In this document: positions 25,812-34,937 of the stretch, piece by piece
Numbering within the stretch: position 1 is the first letter of the stretch
How the letters are laid out: each line of letters opens with the position of its first letter
Assembly: GCF_009707325.1 (NCBI RefSeq)
Contig: NZ_CP046103.1
Location: forward strand, 3,147,610 to 3,211,609
DNA length: 64,000 nt
Direction: 5' to 3'
Origin: Pseudomonas sp. IB20
Lineage (GTDB): Bacteria > Pseudomonadota > Gammaproteobacteria > Pseudomonadales > Pseudomonadaceae
The notes under the pieces: model-generated
Database searches by the model: none
Seen by the model: only the letters and a program-made list of their open reading frames with translations
Told to the model about the DNA's origin: nothing
Position numbers and translations under genes: made by a program

Positions 25812-26803
25812 AAGCCCACGTCCAGCACCACGTTGTCGATGTAGGTGCCGCCCGGCGGCGTGGCCTGGTCGGTGTAGACCTTGGCGTTGTAGTTGAACAC
25901 CTGGCTGCCGGTGCCCAAGCCATTGCCAGGGTTGACCTCGGCCGTGGAGCTGGCCCGCCGCGCCGCGCCCACACTGCCCCAGCGCGTGGTGCCGGCGCTC
26001 TTGAAGATGTCGTACGCGAGCACATTACTCCCGGACACCATCTGCCGGCGGCCGCCTACACTCACCGGGTTCTGCCCGTCGCTGAGGCCAACGGTGTAGG
26101 CGCTGCCCTTGGTGCAGGCGACGCTGACCTGCCCACTGACGGTGGAAAATGCACTGACCACCGGGGCGCTGCCGAACGCGATCGGCGGCGTGGTGATCTG
26201 GCAGTCATTGACCACAGTCATGCTCACGGTCAGCGTAGTCGTGCCGTTGTTGATCTCGCGGCCCGCGCAGATCCCGCCAATGCCAATGCCCGAGCAGTAG
26301 TTCCAGTTCCAGAAGATACTCAGGGTTTCGCTGTACACACCCGCAGCCACGTTACTGCCGATGGTGGTGGCGAAATACAGCGGTACAACTTTGGTGCCGG
26401 GCCCGAATACCAGGCCAAGGGACGCGGCAATGCCGCCACTGCCGCCAAAATCGAACGCGGTGCCACGTGTCATCGGGAATGCGCTGGTGTTGTTGGCGTA
26501 GACCGTATAGTTGATGACATCCCCGGTTGGCCCGACCAAACCGCCTTGTGACGAGCCGGTAACAGTCGCGTAGAAATGGTCATTGGAGGTCAAGACCGAC
26601 AGCAGCGCCGGCGTGCAGCTCAAGCCACCGTTAGTGGTCGAACTGGGCTGGGAGGTGATGCGCACGGTCATCGAACTCACCGTCGTGCCAAAACTGGCCG
26701 GCACGGTGGTGACCACCGAGCACACGGCCTGCACCTGCGCCGACACACCCAAGCTCGCCAACAGCAGCCACCGCAACAGCCATTCCTTGACCCGCACACG
26801 CAC
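25808..26803 (-). CDS. csuE: Csu-type pilus tip adhesin (two spore-coat-U-like domains)
   Basis: A 331-residue protein. The signal peptide ends at VSAQVQA (residue 26). An N-terminal domain to about residue 190 is specific to the tip protein, and a C-terminal SCPU pilin domain follows (VNDCQITTPPIAFGSAP to YIDNVVLDVGF). The final alternating hydrophobic strand is the donor-strand/chaperone-binding motif. Being the last gene of the operon, with twice the pilin size, fits CsuE. The 3' end overlaps the convergent anti-sigma gene by four bases. Confidence 0.9.
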   Translation of the reverse strand: MRVRVKEWLLRWLLLASLGVSAQVQAVCSVVTTVPASFGTTVSSMTVRITSQPSSTTNGGLSCTPALLSVLTSNDHFYATVTGSSQGGLVGPTGDVINYTVYANNTSAFPMTRGTAFDFGGSGGIAASLGLVFGPGTKVVPLYFATTIGSNVAAGVYSETLSIFWNWNYCSGIGIGGICAGREINNGTTTLTVSMTVVNDCQITTPPIAFGSAPVVSAFSTVSGQVSVACTKGSAYTVGLSDGQNPVSVGGRRQMVSGSNVLAYDIFKSAGTTRWGSVGAARRASSTAEVNPGNGLGTGSQVFNYNAKVYTDQATPPGGTYIDNVVLDVGF

Positions 26804-26813
26804 ACTCCTTATG

Positions 26814-29207
26814 TCATTGGCACACCAGTGGCCCGATCAGCGGCACCTGCTCCTGCGTGGTATCCAGCTCGAACCTGGCCTGACAGGTCTGGCCGTCGCC
26901 GACCGTGACCTGCAAGGTGTTATGCGCCGCCAGGTTTTCCAGGTAGACCAGGCCGTCCCAGCCGACCACCGCCAGTGCGCCGCTTTGCGCGTGGCGCACC
27001 TGGCTGCCCAGGGGCAAGTCCTGATGCTGGGCATCCACCAAAGTGATGCTCGCGGCCAGCACCCGGCGTACCGGGAACGCCAGCAAATAGCCGCTGCCCC
27101 GGCGCACGGCAACGCGTTGCTCGACGTTGGGCACTTGCACGTTGGAGGGCAGGTTCAGCGGGTCGATTTCGTATTTGGCGCGGTAGTAGGCGCTGGTCCA
27201 TGGCACCAGCAGGTGGCCGTTGCGGTCGGTCTCGCCGACCACCTGGTTCTCGTAGCGCACCGGCACGCCACCCACGCCATCGGTGCTGACCACCACAAAC
27301 GCATCGTCGACACGGTTGGCGGCGAACACGTGGTTGTCCATCCACACCAGCGAGCCGCTGGCATCGGCCCAACGGGTTTGCGCGTCGCTGTTGCCGTATG
27401 CGCCCACCTGCAATTGCACCGACTGCAAGCGCCAGGTCAGGTCGGCCTGGCGATACGCCGGCCCATCACCGCTGGCGTAACCGAGGTTAAAGCCCACCCC
27501 GCCCTCGGCCGGTACCGCACGGCTGTAGTTGACCCGCTGCTGGCTCTGCCCGGTTTTGCTGCGCTCACTGCCCACGCTGAGGCTGCCGTACACGTCGAAC
27601 GGCACCACCACTTGCGCTTGCACCGCCCAACTGCTGTCGCCGACCTCATGGTTGGCCGACAGGTAAAAACTGCTGTTGCGCCACAGTGCTTTGCTCCAGG
27701 TCATATTCACCAGGCGCGTGCGCGAGTCATCCGCCGCCTGCACATCAAAATAGCCCACGCCCAGGCTGCCGAAATCATTTAGGTTCACGCTCACCGTGGC
27801 TTGCTGGCTGCGCTTGCTGAGGCTGGCATAGGGCGTGTCGACCAGGCTCAGGTCCGCGTACGCGTCACGCCGCTCCACCCGCTGGTAAGACAGGCTGTAA
27901 CGCGGGTTGCTGTATTGGTAACCCAGGCTCAGTTGCTGGCCGGTGCGGCCGTCGAACTGACTTTGGCTGACGGCGGTGTTGAGCACACCGAAGTTACCCA
28001 CGCGCAGGTTGCCGCCCACACCGCCCAAGGCCAGGTCACCCGAGGCTTCGGCGTGGCTTTCCAGAGTGAACGCGTCCGACAGCCCATAACGAAAGGTGCC
28101 GCTGGCCACGCCGGGCCCATAGCCGAAATCGCGCACGGTGTAATCGCGGCGCAGGTTACCGGCGGCCACCGAGAAGTCCGATAAGCCCTTCTGCAGCAGG
28201 GTGCTGGTGACATAGAACGGCACCGTGGTCGACACCTGCCGGCCGAGGGCGTCGGTGGTCACCACCACCGCCTCCCCCGCGCCGTTAATAAACGGCACGT
28301 TGGTCAGCGTGTACGGCCCCGGCTGCAGGTTGGCACTGCTGGATTTGTAACCGTTGATAAACAGGTCCACCGACGACGGCACCGCCGCCTCCCCGGCAAA
28401 CTGTGGCAACGGGTAGGTGACCAGATCCGGGCGCACGCCAAAGTCCCGCGACACCTGCACCCCGCCCAGGCGCACCGACGTGCTCCAGGGCAACGCGCCA
28501 CTGATCACGTCGCCCGCTTCATAGGTCAACAGGCGCTCGTCGTCGGAAAACCGCCAGGTGGTGTCATAGCGCCGATAGCCATTGTCCAGGCTGCTGCCGA
28601 GCGTTTCCCGGCCGAGGGTGGTGCGGTACTGGCCAGTGTTGGACAACGTGCCCCACGTATCGAACAGCCTGACTTCGTTGAAGATGCCAAGGTAGGTGCC
28701 CGCATCATCGGTGTCATTGAGGTAGGCGTCATAATTGAGCAGCGCGCCGAAACTGGTCAGCGCCTGGGTGCGCGGGTAGTTGTTGCGGTTGCCGATAAAC
28801 TGCTCCGGCAACCAGGCAGGCGGCACCGTGAGCACCAGGCGCTGGCCCTGGCTGTCGTAATCGGTGTGCAGGCCTGGCAGGTTTTCCAGCGCGACCTCGG
28901 TGGGCACTTCACCCGGCAGCCTCATACCCGTTTCCTGCAACACCGAAGCCTGCAAAAACAGCTGCCCAGCGCGCTGATTAACGGCGACCACGCGGCCGGT
29001 GTCCCGCTGGTTGACCACCAGTTCCAGGAACAACTGTGCATCGGCAACAGCCTCCATACTGTTGGGAGGGGGCGGCAATGGAGCCGCCACGCCCGGTGCC
29101 GCAAGCACCAGGCCCGACAGGCCACTCACCACCCACACCAATCGCCATAGACATCGAGCCCTCTTGTGGCTCACCAAGGCTTTGTGTCCTTCAATGGACA
29201 TCTCCAT
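26814..29207 (-). CDS. csuD: Outer-membrane fimbrial usher, Csu/archaic type
   Basis: A 797-residue usher, normal for the family. A hydrophobic N-terminal segment forms the signal. An N-terminal periplasmic domain (LFLELVVNQRDTGRVVAV), a 24-strand barrel rich in aromatic girdle residues, and the plug region (PFYVTSTLLQKGLSDFSVAAG) can be followed. C-terminal domains end with a Cys pair. The start is uncertain: ATG codons at 29207 and 29201 and a GTG further in are all open, and GAAGGA lies inside the longer forms. The gene sits between the chaperone and adhesin genes in a seven-gene minus-strand operon. Confidence 0.93.
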   Translation of the reverse strand: MEMSIEGHKALVSHKRARCLWRLVWVVSGLSGLVLAAPGVAAPLPPPPNSMEAVADAQLFLELVVNQRDTGRVVAVNQRAGQLFLQASVLQETGMRLPGEVPTEVALENLPGLHTDYDSQGQRLVLTVPPAWLPEQFIGNRNNYPRTQALTSFGALLNYDAYLNDTDDAGTYLGIFNEVRLFDTWGTLSNTGQYRTTLGRETLGSSLDNGYRRYDTTWRFSDDERLLTYEAGDVISGALPWSTSVRLGGVQVSRDFGVRPDLVTYPLPQFAGEAAVPSSVDLFINGYKSSSANLQPGPYTLTNVPFINGAGEAVVVTTDALGRQVSTTVPFYVTSTLLQKGLSDFSVAAGNLRRDYTVRDFGYGPGVASGTFRYGLSDAFTLESHAEASGDLALGGVGGNLRVGNFGVLNTAVSQSQFDGRTGQQLSLGYQYSNPRYSLSYQRVERRDAYADLSLVDTPYASLSKRSQQATVSVNLNDFGSLGVGYFDVQAADDSRTRLVNMTWSKALWRNSSFYLSANHEVGDSSWAVQAQVVVPFDVYGSLSVGSERSKTGQSQQRVNYSRAVPAEGGVGFNLGYASGDGPAYRQADLTWRLQSVQLQVGAYGNSDAQTRWADASGSLVWMDNHVFAANRVDDAFVVVSTDGVGGVPVRYENQVVGETDRNGHLLVPWTSAYYRAKYEIDPLNLPSNVQVPNVEQRVAVRRGSGYLLAFPVRRVLAASITLVDAQHQDLPLGSQVRHAQSGALAVVGWDGLVYLENLAAHNTLQVTVGDGQTCQARFELDTTQEQVPLIGPLVCQ

Positions 29208-29248
29208 CCGCTAACACCCGGGGCTACTCCCTGCCCTATCGCACTGTT

Positions 29249-30034
29249 TTATCGACCCGGTGCGAGGCTCTCCAATTGCGTTGCGCCATTGACGCGGACC
29301 TGCAACGGCTGATCAGCCGGCAACCCGTCCGGCACCGGCCAGCGCATGGTCGCGCCCGGCAGCACATAGCCCATCAAGCCTTCCACCAGGGGCCGAGATT
29401 GGCCGCCCTGCTTGAACGTGGCATCGGTCAAGCGCGCGTGGACGGCGCCCTGGTTGCGCATTTCGACGTAATTACGCCCACCCACGCTGACTTTTTTCCA
29501 GCTCAGGTCCGGCTTGCCGGCCCCCTTTGGGTCGCGGTCGCGGGTGCCGTCGACCTTGCTCCAAAGGCCTGGGCCATAGGCAAACAACGGCACCGAATAA
29601 CGCATCTGGAACCGCACCGCGGCGGCGGTCTTGCCATCGGCAGGGGCTGCGGGGGGCGTGGCCGATGGGATCTCATCGATGATGATGCGATAGGCCAATT
29701 CCTGGCCCGGCGGCACGTCCTTGGTGCGGGTCAAACGCACCAACTGTTTCTGCCCCGGCTCGATTTTCGCCACCGACGGGCTGCCAATTACGTCGCGCTG
29801 GTTCTGGTACTGCTCATCGAAGCCGCTCTGGGTCCAGGCAAACACACGGATTTGCAGGTTGGCGGTCTCCGTGCCGCGGTTTTCCAGCCACAGTGCGCTG
29901 GCCTGTTGATCGGCCTCCAGCACCGGATCAATCGGCCAGATCAGCACCGAGCTGGCCGCCTGGGCCTGCCCTGCCGTCAACGCCAATAACGCGCTCACAC
30001 CCGCTGCCCACCCAAGCCGGGAAGCTGCATACAT
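29249..30034 (-). CDS. csuC: Periplasmic pilus chaperone, Csu/archaic type
   Basis: A 261-residue PapD-like chaperone. A signal peptide ends at AGQAQAA. The first Ig domain contains LIWPIDPVLEADQQASALWLENRGTE and the subunit-binding strand region KQLVRLTRTKD, and the second domain ends near GATQLESL. The start is ATG 30034, because GAGGAG sits eight bases upstream; a GTG at 30043 overlaps that ribosome-binding site. It caps SCPU subunits for delivery to CsuD. Confidence 0.92.
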   Translation of the reverse strand: MYAASRLGWAAGVSALLALTAGQAQAASSVLIWPIDPVLEADQQASALWLENRGTETANLQIRVFAWTQSGFDEQYQNQRDVIGSPSVAKIEPGQKQLVRLTRTKDVPPGQELAYRIIIDEIPSATPPAAPADGKTAAAVRFQMRYSVPLFAYGPGLWSKVDGTRDRDPKGAGKPDLSWKKVSVGGRNYVEMRNQGAVHARLTDATFKQGGQSRPLVEGLMGYVLPGATMRWPVPDGLPADQPLQVRVNGATQLESLAPGR

Positions 30035-30061
30035 AAGTCTCACTCCTCATTGCCAATCGCC

Positions 30062-30559
30062 TTACCACGACAGCTGCACCTGCAACGTGTCGCTGTACGT
30101 CCCCCCAGGCGTATTACCCGGTAACTGCACTCGCCCATAAATCGGCAAGGTGATACTGGCCGCGTTGCTGTAGGCCACACTCACGCTTTGGCTGACCCCC
30201 AGGCTCTGGCTGAACGCCGCGTCCTGAAACAGCTGATAGGCCACTTGGGCACTGCCGCTATTGAGCTGCATCCGCCGACCACTGTTGTTGTGCAAACCGC
30301 CGTCGACACTCATGTTCAGCGCGACACCCGGCGTACATTGCAAGGTCACGCCACCGGTGAGCGCGACCGACGCTGTGCTGGTCGCCAGTGCCGAATACGT
30401 GCCGAAAGCCAGGCTGCCGTAGTTCGTGCCACCACCGACCACCAGGCACCCGGGCGTGATCGTCGCGCTGACCTGGAACGATTGACTGGTCACCGCCAAC
30501 AGCGACACCGGCATGCCCCAGCCGATGCACACTGCCAACGCCCACGCTGCCCGGCTCAT
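30062..30559 (-). CDS. Spore-coat-U domain pilin (CsuB-position subunit)
   Basis: A 165-residue secreted pilin. A signal peptide of about 22 residues is followed by one SCPU beta-sandwich: QSFQVSATITPGCLVVGGG, then GGVTLQCTPGVALNMSVDGG, ending in TYSDTLQVQLSW with the C-terminal strand typical of archaic pilins. It is immediately upstream of the chaperone gene, the place of CsuB in Acinetobacter. It is probably a minor adaptor subunit. Confidence 0.88.
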   Translation of the reverse strand: MSRAAWALAVCIGWGMPVSLLAVTSQSFQVSATITPGCLVVGGGTNYGSLAFGTYSALATSTASVALTGGVTLQCTPGVALNMSVDGGLHNNSGRRMQLNSGSAQVAYQLFQDAAFSQSLGVSQSVSVAYSNAASITLPIYGRVQLPGNTPGGTYSDTLQVQLSW

Positions 30560-30564
30560 GGCAC

Positions 30565-31107
30565 TTAGAACGTCAGGGTCACGTTAACCGTGTCGGTATA
30601 AGTACCGGCGGGCAGCCCGGCCTTGCCATTGGCCTTACCGTAAATATTCACGGCCTGGGCCACCCCGGTACTTGGCGCCAGGTTGATAACGCCACCGATG
30701 GCCAGCAAATTCGAATGGCCGCTGTCGGTGTAGAGGTCGTACGGCACGTAGTTGGCAACGCCGTCGTACAGCGCGCGTGCACCGCCAGTGGACTTGCCGT
30801 CATTGGCGCCGGCAGACACGGTCAGCGTCGGCGAAGTACCCGCAGAACACAGGATCGACAACGCGCCACCGCCACCGCCCAGCACCTGGCCGTCGGCTTC
30901 AGTGAACAGGCTGTTGGCCGTGCCGAAGTTCAAGTTACCGAAGCTCATCCCGCCGGTTGCCGCCGCGCCATTGACCTGGCAACTGCTGGTCAGCACCAGG
31001 GTCGCGCTGACCGTGCCGGCCACGGTGGCCGCCTGCGCGCCCGCCACCCACACCAGCGCCATCAATGGAAAAACCGCCTTCAATACACGTGCATGCATGA
31101 TGTTCAT
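30565..31107 (-). CDS. Spore-coat-U domain pilin
   Basis: A 180-residue protein. The signal peptide ends near VAGAQAA. A single SCPU domain follows, with ATLVLTSSCQVNG (first Cys), ALSILCSAGTSPTLTVSAG (second Cys) and the end strand GTYTDTVNVTLTF. The central segment is unusually Gly-rich. It is spaced five bases from the next pilin gene. The order suggests a CsuA-like minor subunit, but major or minor status cannot be fixed. Confidence 0.87.
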   Translation of the reverse strand: MNIMHARVLKAVFPLMALVWVAGAQAATVAGTVSATLVLTSSCQVNGAAATGGMSFGNLNFGTANSLFTEADGQVLGGGGGALSILCSAGTSPTLTVSAGANDGKSTGGARALYDGVANYVPYDLYTDSGHSNLLAIGGVINLAPSTGVAQAVNIYGKANGKAGLPAGTYTDTVNVTLTF

Positions 31108-31116
31108 CCTCAGGGT

Positions 31117-31662
31117 TTACCAATCCAGAGTCACCGTCAGGGTGTCTGTATAGATGCCGGCCGGTAGGGCCTTGGTATTCGCCACCACCAAGCCGAATAC
31201 CGGGATCGGTACTTGTGTGCCCTTGGTCACGACGAAATTGCGTTGCTGGCCGATGCTGTAGGCGCTGCGGCCCAGCGGGTCGGCGGATAGCCGATAGGGA
31301 ATGGTGTGGAGGCCGTTGCTCAGGCGTCGGGTAGCGCCGTCGCCATGGGCGCCACCGTCGATGGTCACGGTGAAACTGCTGACCACCGAGGGGTTGCAGG
31401 ACACCGACAGCGGCGCCTTGTCGACATCAGTCACCGCTGCGCCCAACAGGTTGTTCCACGTCGGCCCCTGGCTGCCGAAGTCGAGCAACATGCTGCCGCC
31501 CGTAGGGCTGACCGGCGCGCTCTCGACACCTTTACTCACCTCGCAACTGGCGGTGATCACCAAGCGCGCGTGGACCTGGCCATTGACCGCTGCGGCCTGG
31601 GCGTCATCCGCCAGCAGCAACAGACTGCCCATGGCCACGAGGGCCCAGCCCCGGCTTACCAC
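31117..31662 (-). CDS. Spore-coat-U domain pilin, CsuA/B-like
   Basis: A 181-residue protein beginning at GTG 31662 with signal LVAMGSLLLLADDAQAA; an ATG at 31632 would shorten the signal. The SCPU domain reads ARLVITASCEVSKG, FGSQGPTWNNLLGAAV, SVSCNPSVVSSFTVTIDGG, ending in YTDTLTVTLDW. The WNN segment and VxPIFG-like VPIPVFG motif resemble the major subunit CsuA/B. It overlaps the preceding pilin gene by seven bases. Confidence 0.86.
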   Translation of the reverse strand: MVSRGWALVAMGSLLLLADDAQAAAVNGQVHARLVITASCEVSKGVESAPVSPTGGSMLLDFGSQGPTWNNLLGAAVTDVDKAPLSVSCNPSVVSSFTVTIDGGAHGDGATRRLSNGLHTIPYRLSADPLGRSAYSIGQQRNFVVTKGTQVPIPVFGLVVANTKALPAGIYTDTLTVTLDW

Positions 31663-32183
31663 GTGACTGTGACCTTGAGCAGGTCGGTGTAGCGGCCGAC
31701 GGCGGGGATGTCCTTGAGCGGTTCGATGCGGCCATACAGAGGTAAGTCGACCGAGCCCGAGTCCGGCACACGGCCGCTCAGCGGTTGATTGACGGGCAAC
31801 GGAATCCGCCGCGCGGCGTCGGCGTAAATGCGATAGGGAATGGGTTGACTCGAAGAGGTCGCGGCGCTCAGGTAGCGCACTTCGCCGACGCCGCCATGCA
31901 GGCCGCCGTCAACACGCACTTGATACGGCGTGCCGGGGTTACATTCCAGGCGCGGCTGGCGCTGGCTGATCAGGGCCGCACTCAAGGGGCCGGCGGGGTC
32001 ATCCAGACGCGGGCCGCCGCCGAAATCCAATAGGCCAAGCTGCTCGATGCCGGCACTGCGGGTGGTCCCCACCAGTTGGCAGCCGCGCTGCACGTCGATG
32101 CGCACCTCCACTTGGAGTTGCGTGCCGTAAACCGTGTTACAGAGCATGGCGCCCATAACTGCCAATACTGCTCGTCCCTTCAC
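31656..32183 (-). CDS. Spore-coat-U domain pilin, first gene of the pilus operon
   Basis: A 175-residue protein with a signal peptide (MKGRAVLAVMGAMLCNTVYG). The SCPU domain runs from VEVRIDVQRGCQLVGT to RYTDLLKVTVTW. It is more divergent than the other three: the second Cys motif reads PRLECNPGTPYQVRVDGG and the loops are Pro/Asp-rich. It heads the operon, so the promoter lies in the 190 bases shared with zapE. Its subunit role is unknown. Confidence 0.85.
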   Translation of the reverse strand: MKGRAVLAVMGAMLCNTVYGTQLQVEVRIDVQRGCQLVGTTRSAGIEQLGLLDFGGGPRLDDPAGPLSAALISQRQPRLECNPGTPYQVRVDGGLHGGVGEVRYLSAATSSSQPIPYRIYADAARRIPLPVNQPLSGRVPDSGSVDLPLYGRIEPLKDIPAVGRYTDLLKVTVTW

Positions 32184-32371
32184 AGCCCCAATTCCTTATA
32201 TAGGGTTGACAACTGTGTATGAGGTTAGCCATTTAAAGAGAAACTGCCAGTTTGGTCAGCATTGCCCCCACGCCATGCTTTTTCGCGATAGCTGGCGACG
32301 CCCTTCTCTATTGGTCAAACCGCGGCGAGCGCCCTAAAGTAGGCGACCACCGCACTACAGAGTGACTCGCA

Positions 32372-33481
32372 TTGGCCGTGCTTTCCGTGATCCAGCGCCT
32401 GCTTGGCAAAAAGACCGACGTACAGAACGCCTCGCCGATCCCGGCGTTTTTTGCCCAAAAGGCCAAACAACAGGGCTACACCCTGAGTGCCGGCCAAACC
32501 CAGGCGATTACCGCCCTCGCCCGTCAGACCCAGCACCTGCTCGCGGGCCTTGCCACGCGCAGCCTGTACCTGCACGGCCCAGTGGGGCGCGGCAAAAGCT
32601 GGCTGCTCGATGGGTTTTTCCAGGCGTTGCCGATTGCCGAAAAGCAACGCGTGCACTTCCACGCGTTTTTTGCCCGCCTGCATCGCGGCATGTTCCAGCA
32701 CCGTGAGCACGACGACGCCCTGGGCGTGACCCTGGACGAGCTGCTCGCAGGCTGCCGGGTGCTGTGCTTCGACGAATTCCACGTCCACGATATCGGCGAT
32801 GCGATGCTCATCAGCCGCCTGTTCAAAGCCTTGTTCGAGCGCGGTGTGCTGGTGCTGGTGACCTCCAACTATGCGCCCGCAGGGTTGCTGCCCAACCCGC
32901 TGTACCACGAGCGTTTCAAGCCGGTGATCGACCTGATCGCCGCGCGCATGGACGTGCTGGAAGTCAGCTCCCCCCAAGACTTTCGCAGCCTGCCCCAGGC
33001 GCATGCCGAGCAGCGCTTCAGCGCCGGCCAGTATGTGTGGCCGGGGACGCCCGCTCAGCGTCAAGCGCTCGGGCTGCCCGCCACGGATTGCCCGGCGCAG
33101 ACCCTCAAGGTCGGCAACCGCCAGTTGGTTTGCCGCAGCCATCAGGCGCCGACTATCGCCTTTACTTTCAACGACCTCTGCGAACAGCTCACCGCCGTGA
33201 TGGATTACCTGCTGCTATGCCAGGACTTCGACCACTGGATCATCGACGGGCTGCCGCAACTGGCCGAATGCCCGATCGCCGTACAGCAGCGTTTTATCAA
33301 CCTGGTGGACGTGCTTTACGACCAGGACAAACGCCTGACCCTGATCGGCCACCAGCCCTTGGCTGAATCCCTGGAAGGCCAGGCCATCGACCTCGCCCGC
33401 ACCGCCAGCCGTCTGCATCAATTACAAAAAGCCGAGTTGCAAACGGACTGCCCGCAACCCGCACCCGACCCGGTATCATGA
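32372..33481 (+). CDS. zapE: AFG1-like ATPase ZapE
   Basis: A 369-residue P-loop ATPase of the AFG1/ZapE family, linked in E. coli to Z-ring modulation under low oxygen. Walker A is GPVGRGKSWLL (near residue 68). Walker B is CRVLCFDEFHVHDIGDAML, with the extended family motif DIGDAMLISRLF, followed by the sensor VTSNYAPAGLLPNPLYHERF and the C-terminal IGHQPLAESLEGQA. The start is uncertain: TTG 32372 gives the longest product, and GTG 32378 is also possible. The protein is cytoplasmic. The LRR-kinase gene starts 39 bases downstream and may be co-transcribed. Confidence 0.92.
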   Translation: MAVLSVIQRLLGKKTDVQNASPIPAFFAQKAKQQGYTLSAGQTQAITALARQTQHLLAGLATRSLYLHGPVGRGKSWLLDGFFQALPIAEKQRVHFHAFFARLHRGMFQHREHDDALGVTLDELLAGCRVLCFDEFHVHDIGDAMLISRLFKALFERGVLVLVTSNYAPAGLLPNPLYHERFKPVIDLIAARMDVLEVSSPQDFRSLPQAHAEQRFSAGQYVWPGTPAQRQALGLPATDCPAQTLKVGNRQLVCRSHQAPTIAFTFNDLCEQLTAVMDYLLLCQDFDHWIIDGLPQLAECPIAVQQRFINLVDVLYDQDKRLTLIGHQPLAESLEGQAIDLARTASRLHQLQKAELQTDCPQPAPDPVS

Positions 33482-33520
33482 GCGCCTTTTACGCCCTCTT
33501 GCCGAGTGACCGCGCCGTTC

Positions 33521-34816
33521 ATGAATACCCTTGCCCAACTCAAGGCCGGCCAACTGGCCGGTATCAAACGCCTGGACCTGGCCTGCGGGCTGACCGAATT
33601 CCCGCGGGAAATCTTCGAGCTGGCCGACACCCTGGAAATCCTCAACCTCACGGGCAACGCCCTGAGCAGCCTGCCCGACGACCTGCATCGCCTGTCGCAT
33701 TTGCGCGTGCTGTTCTGCTCGGACAACGCCTTTACCGAGCTGCCGCAATGCCTAGGCCAGTGCGCCAACTTGAGCATGATCGGCTTCAAGGCCAACCAGA
33801 TCAGCCACGTGCCCGCCGCCGCCCTGCCGCCGCAGTTGCGCTGGCTGATCCTCACCGATAACTGCATCAGCCAATTGCCCAGCGAATTGGGCGAGCGGCC
33901 GCTGCTGCAAAAACTCATGCTCGCCGGCAACCAACTGACGGATCTGCCGCAAAGCCTGGCGAACTGCTACAACCTCGAGCTGATCCGCATCGCCTCCAAC
34001 CGCCTGACCCACCTGCCGGAGTGGCTGCTGACGCTGCCGAGCCTGACGTGGTTGGCCTACGCCGGTAACCCGGTGGAAATGGCAGTGGACGTGGCCGCCG
34101 ATGACGCGACGCCGAACATTCCCTGGTCTGAACTGGAGCTGGGCGACGTGCTGGGCGAAGGTGCCTCGGGGATCATTCGCAGGGCGTTGTGGAAGCCACA
34201 GGCGCTGCCTGTCGCGGTCAAGCTGTACAAAGGCACGATCACCAGCGACGGTTCACCACTGCATGAAATGCAGGCCTGCATCGCCGCGGGGCTGCATCCG
34301 AACCTGATCAAGGTGGAAGGTCGCGTGGTGGGCCACCCCGATGACCAGGCTGCGCTGGTGATGGACCTGATCGACCCGAGCTACCGCAACCTCGCGGCCC
34401 TGCCGAGCCTGGCGTCGTGCACCCGCGACATCTACGAGCCGAGCACGCGTTTCAGCGTTGAAGTGGCCTTGCGCATGGCGCGGGGGGTTGCGTCGGTCGC
34501 GGCGCACTTGCATCGGCAGGGCATCACCCATGGCGACCTGTACGGCCACAATATCTTGTGGAATGCCGCTGGCGACTGCTTGCTCGGGGACTTCGGCGCG
34601 GCGTCGTTCCATGCCACGGCGGACACCTTGGAAACCAGGGCGTTGCAGCGCATTGAAGTGCGCGCGTTTGGGGTGTTGCTGGGGGAATTGTTGGAGCGGG
34701 TTGAGACTGAGTTTAATGACGAGGGGCTGGTAGCGCTGCACAAACGCTGCTGTCAGCCTGATGTGTTGGCGCGGCCGGGGTTCGAAGAGATCGAAGCACT
34801 GCTCGACTTGGAGTGA
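33521..34816 (+). CDS. Leucine-rich-repeat protein kinase
   Basis: A 431-residue cytoplasmic protein without signal or membrane segment. Residues 15-185 hold about seven LRRs of the LxxLxLxxNxLxxLP type (LEILNLTGNALSSLP, LRVLFCSDNAFTELP, LQKLMLAGNQLTDLP). Residues 205-430 form a Ser/Thr-kinase-like domain. The glycine loop is LGEGASGIIRRA, the ATP Lys is in VAVKLYKG, the helix-C Glu in HEMQAC, the catalytic loop is THGDLYGHNIL, and GDFGAAS has the metal Asp. All catalytic residues are present, with HGD in place of HRD. The activation loop is short and lacks APE. Substrate and ligand are unknown. Confidence 0.9.
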   Translation: MNTLAQLKAGQLAGIKRLDLACGLTEFPREIFELADTLEILNLTGNALSSLPDDLHRLSHLRVLFCSDNAFTELPQCLGQCANLSMIGFKANQISHVPAAALPPQLRWLILTDNCISQLPSELGERPLLQKLMLAGNQLTDLPQSLANCYNLELIRIASNRLTHLPEWLLTLPSLTWLAYAGNPVEMAVDVAADDATPNIPWSELELGDVLGEGASGIIRRALWKPQALPVAVKLYKGTITSDGSPLHEMQACIAAGLHPNLIKVEGRVVGHPDDQAALVMDLIDPSYRNLAALPSLASCTRDIYEPSTRFSVEVALRMARGVASVAAHLHRQGITHGDLYGHNILWNAAGDCLLGDFGAASFHATADTLETRALQRIEVRAFGVLLGELLERVETEFNDEGLVALHKRCCQPDVLARPGFEEIEALLDLE

Positions 34817-34830
34817 AACTCGATACAAAT

Positions 34831-34921
34831 GTGGGGGCTGGTTTGCCTGCGATGGTGGATTTTGGGGTGGCGCTTGGGAACCCCCCTCAAAAACCACCAT
34901 CGCACGCAACCCCGCGCCCAC
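34831..34921. repeat. Diverged REP pair after the LRR kinase
   Basis: GTGGGGGCTGGTTTGCCTGCGATGGTG on the left matches, inverted, CACCATCGCACGCAACCCCGCGCCCAC on the right. It has the same plan as the REP pairs at 8.1 and 57.9 kb but with several substitutions and a different spacer. It sits between convergent genes. Confidence 0.8.
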
Positions 34922-34937
34922 TTTTTTGAACCGCGCC

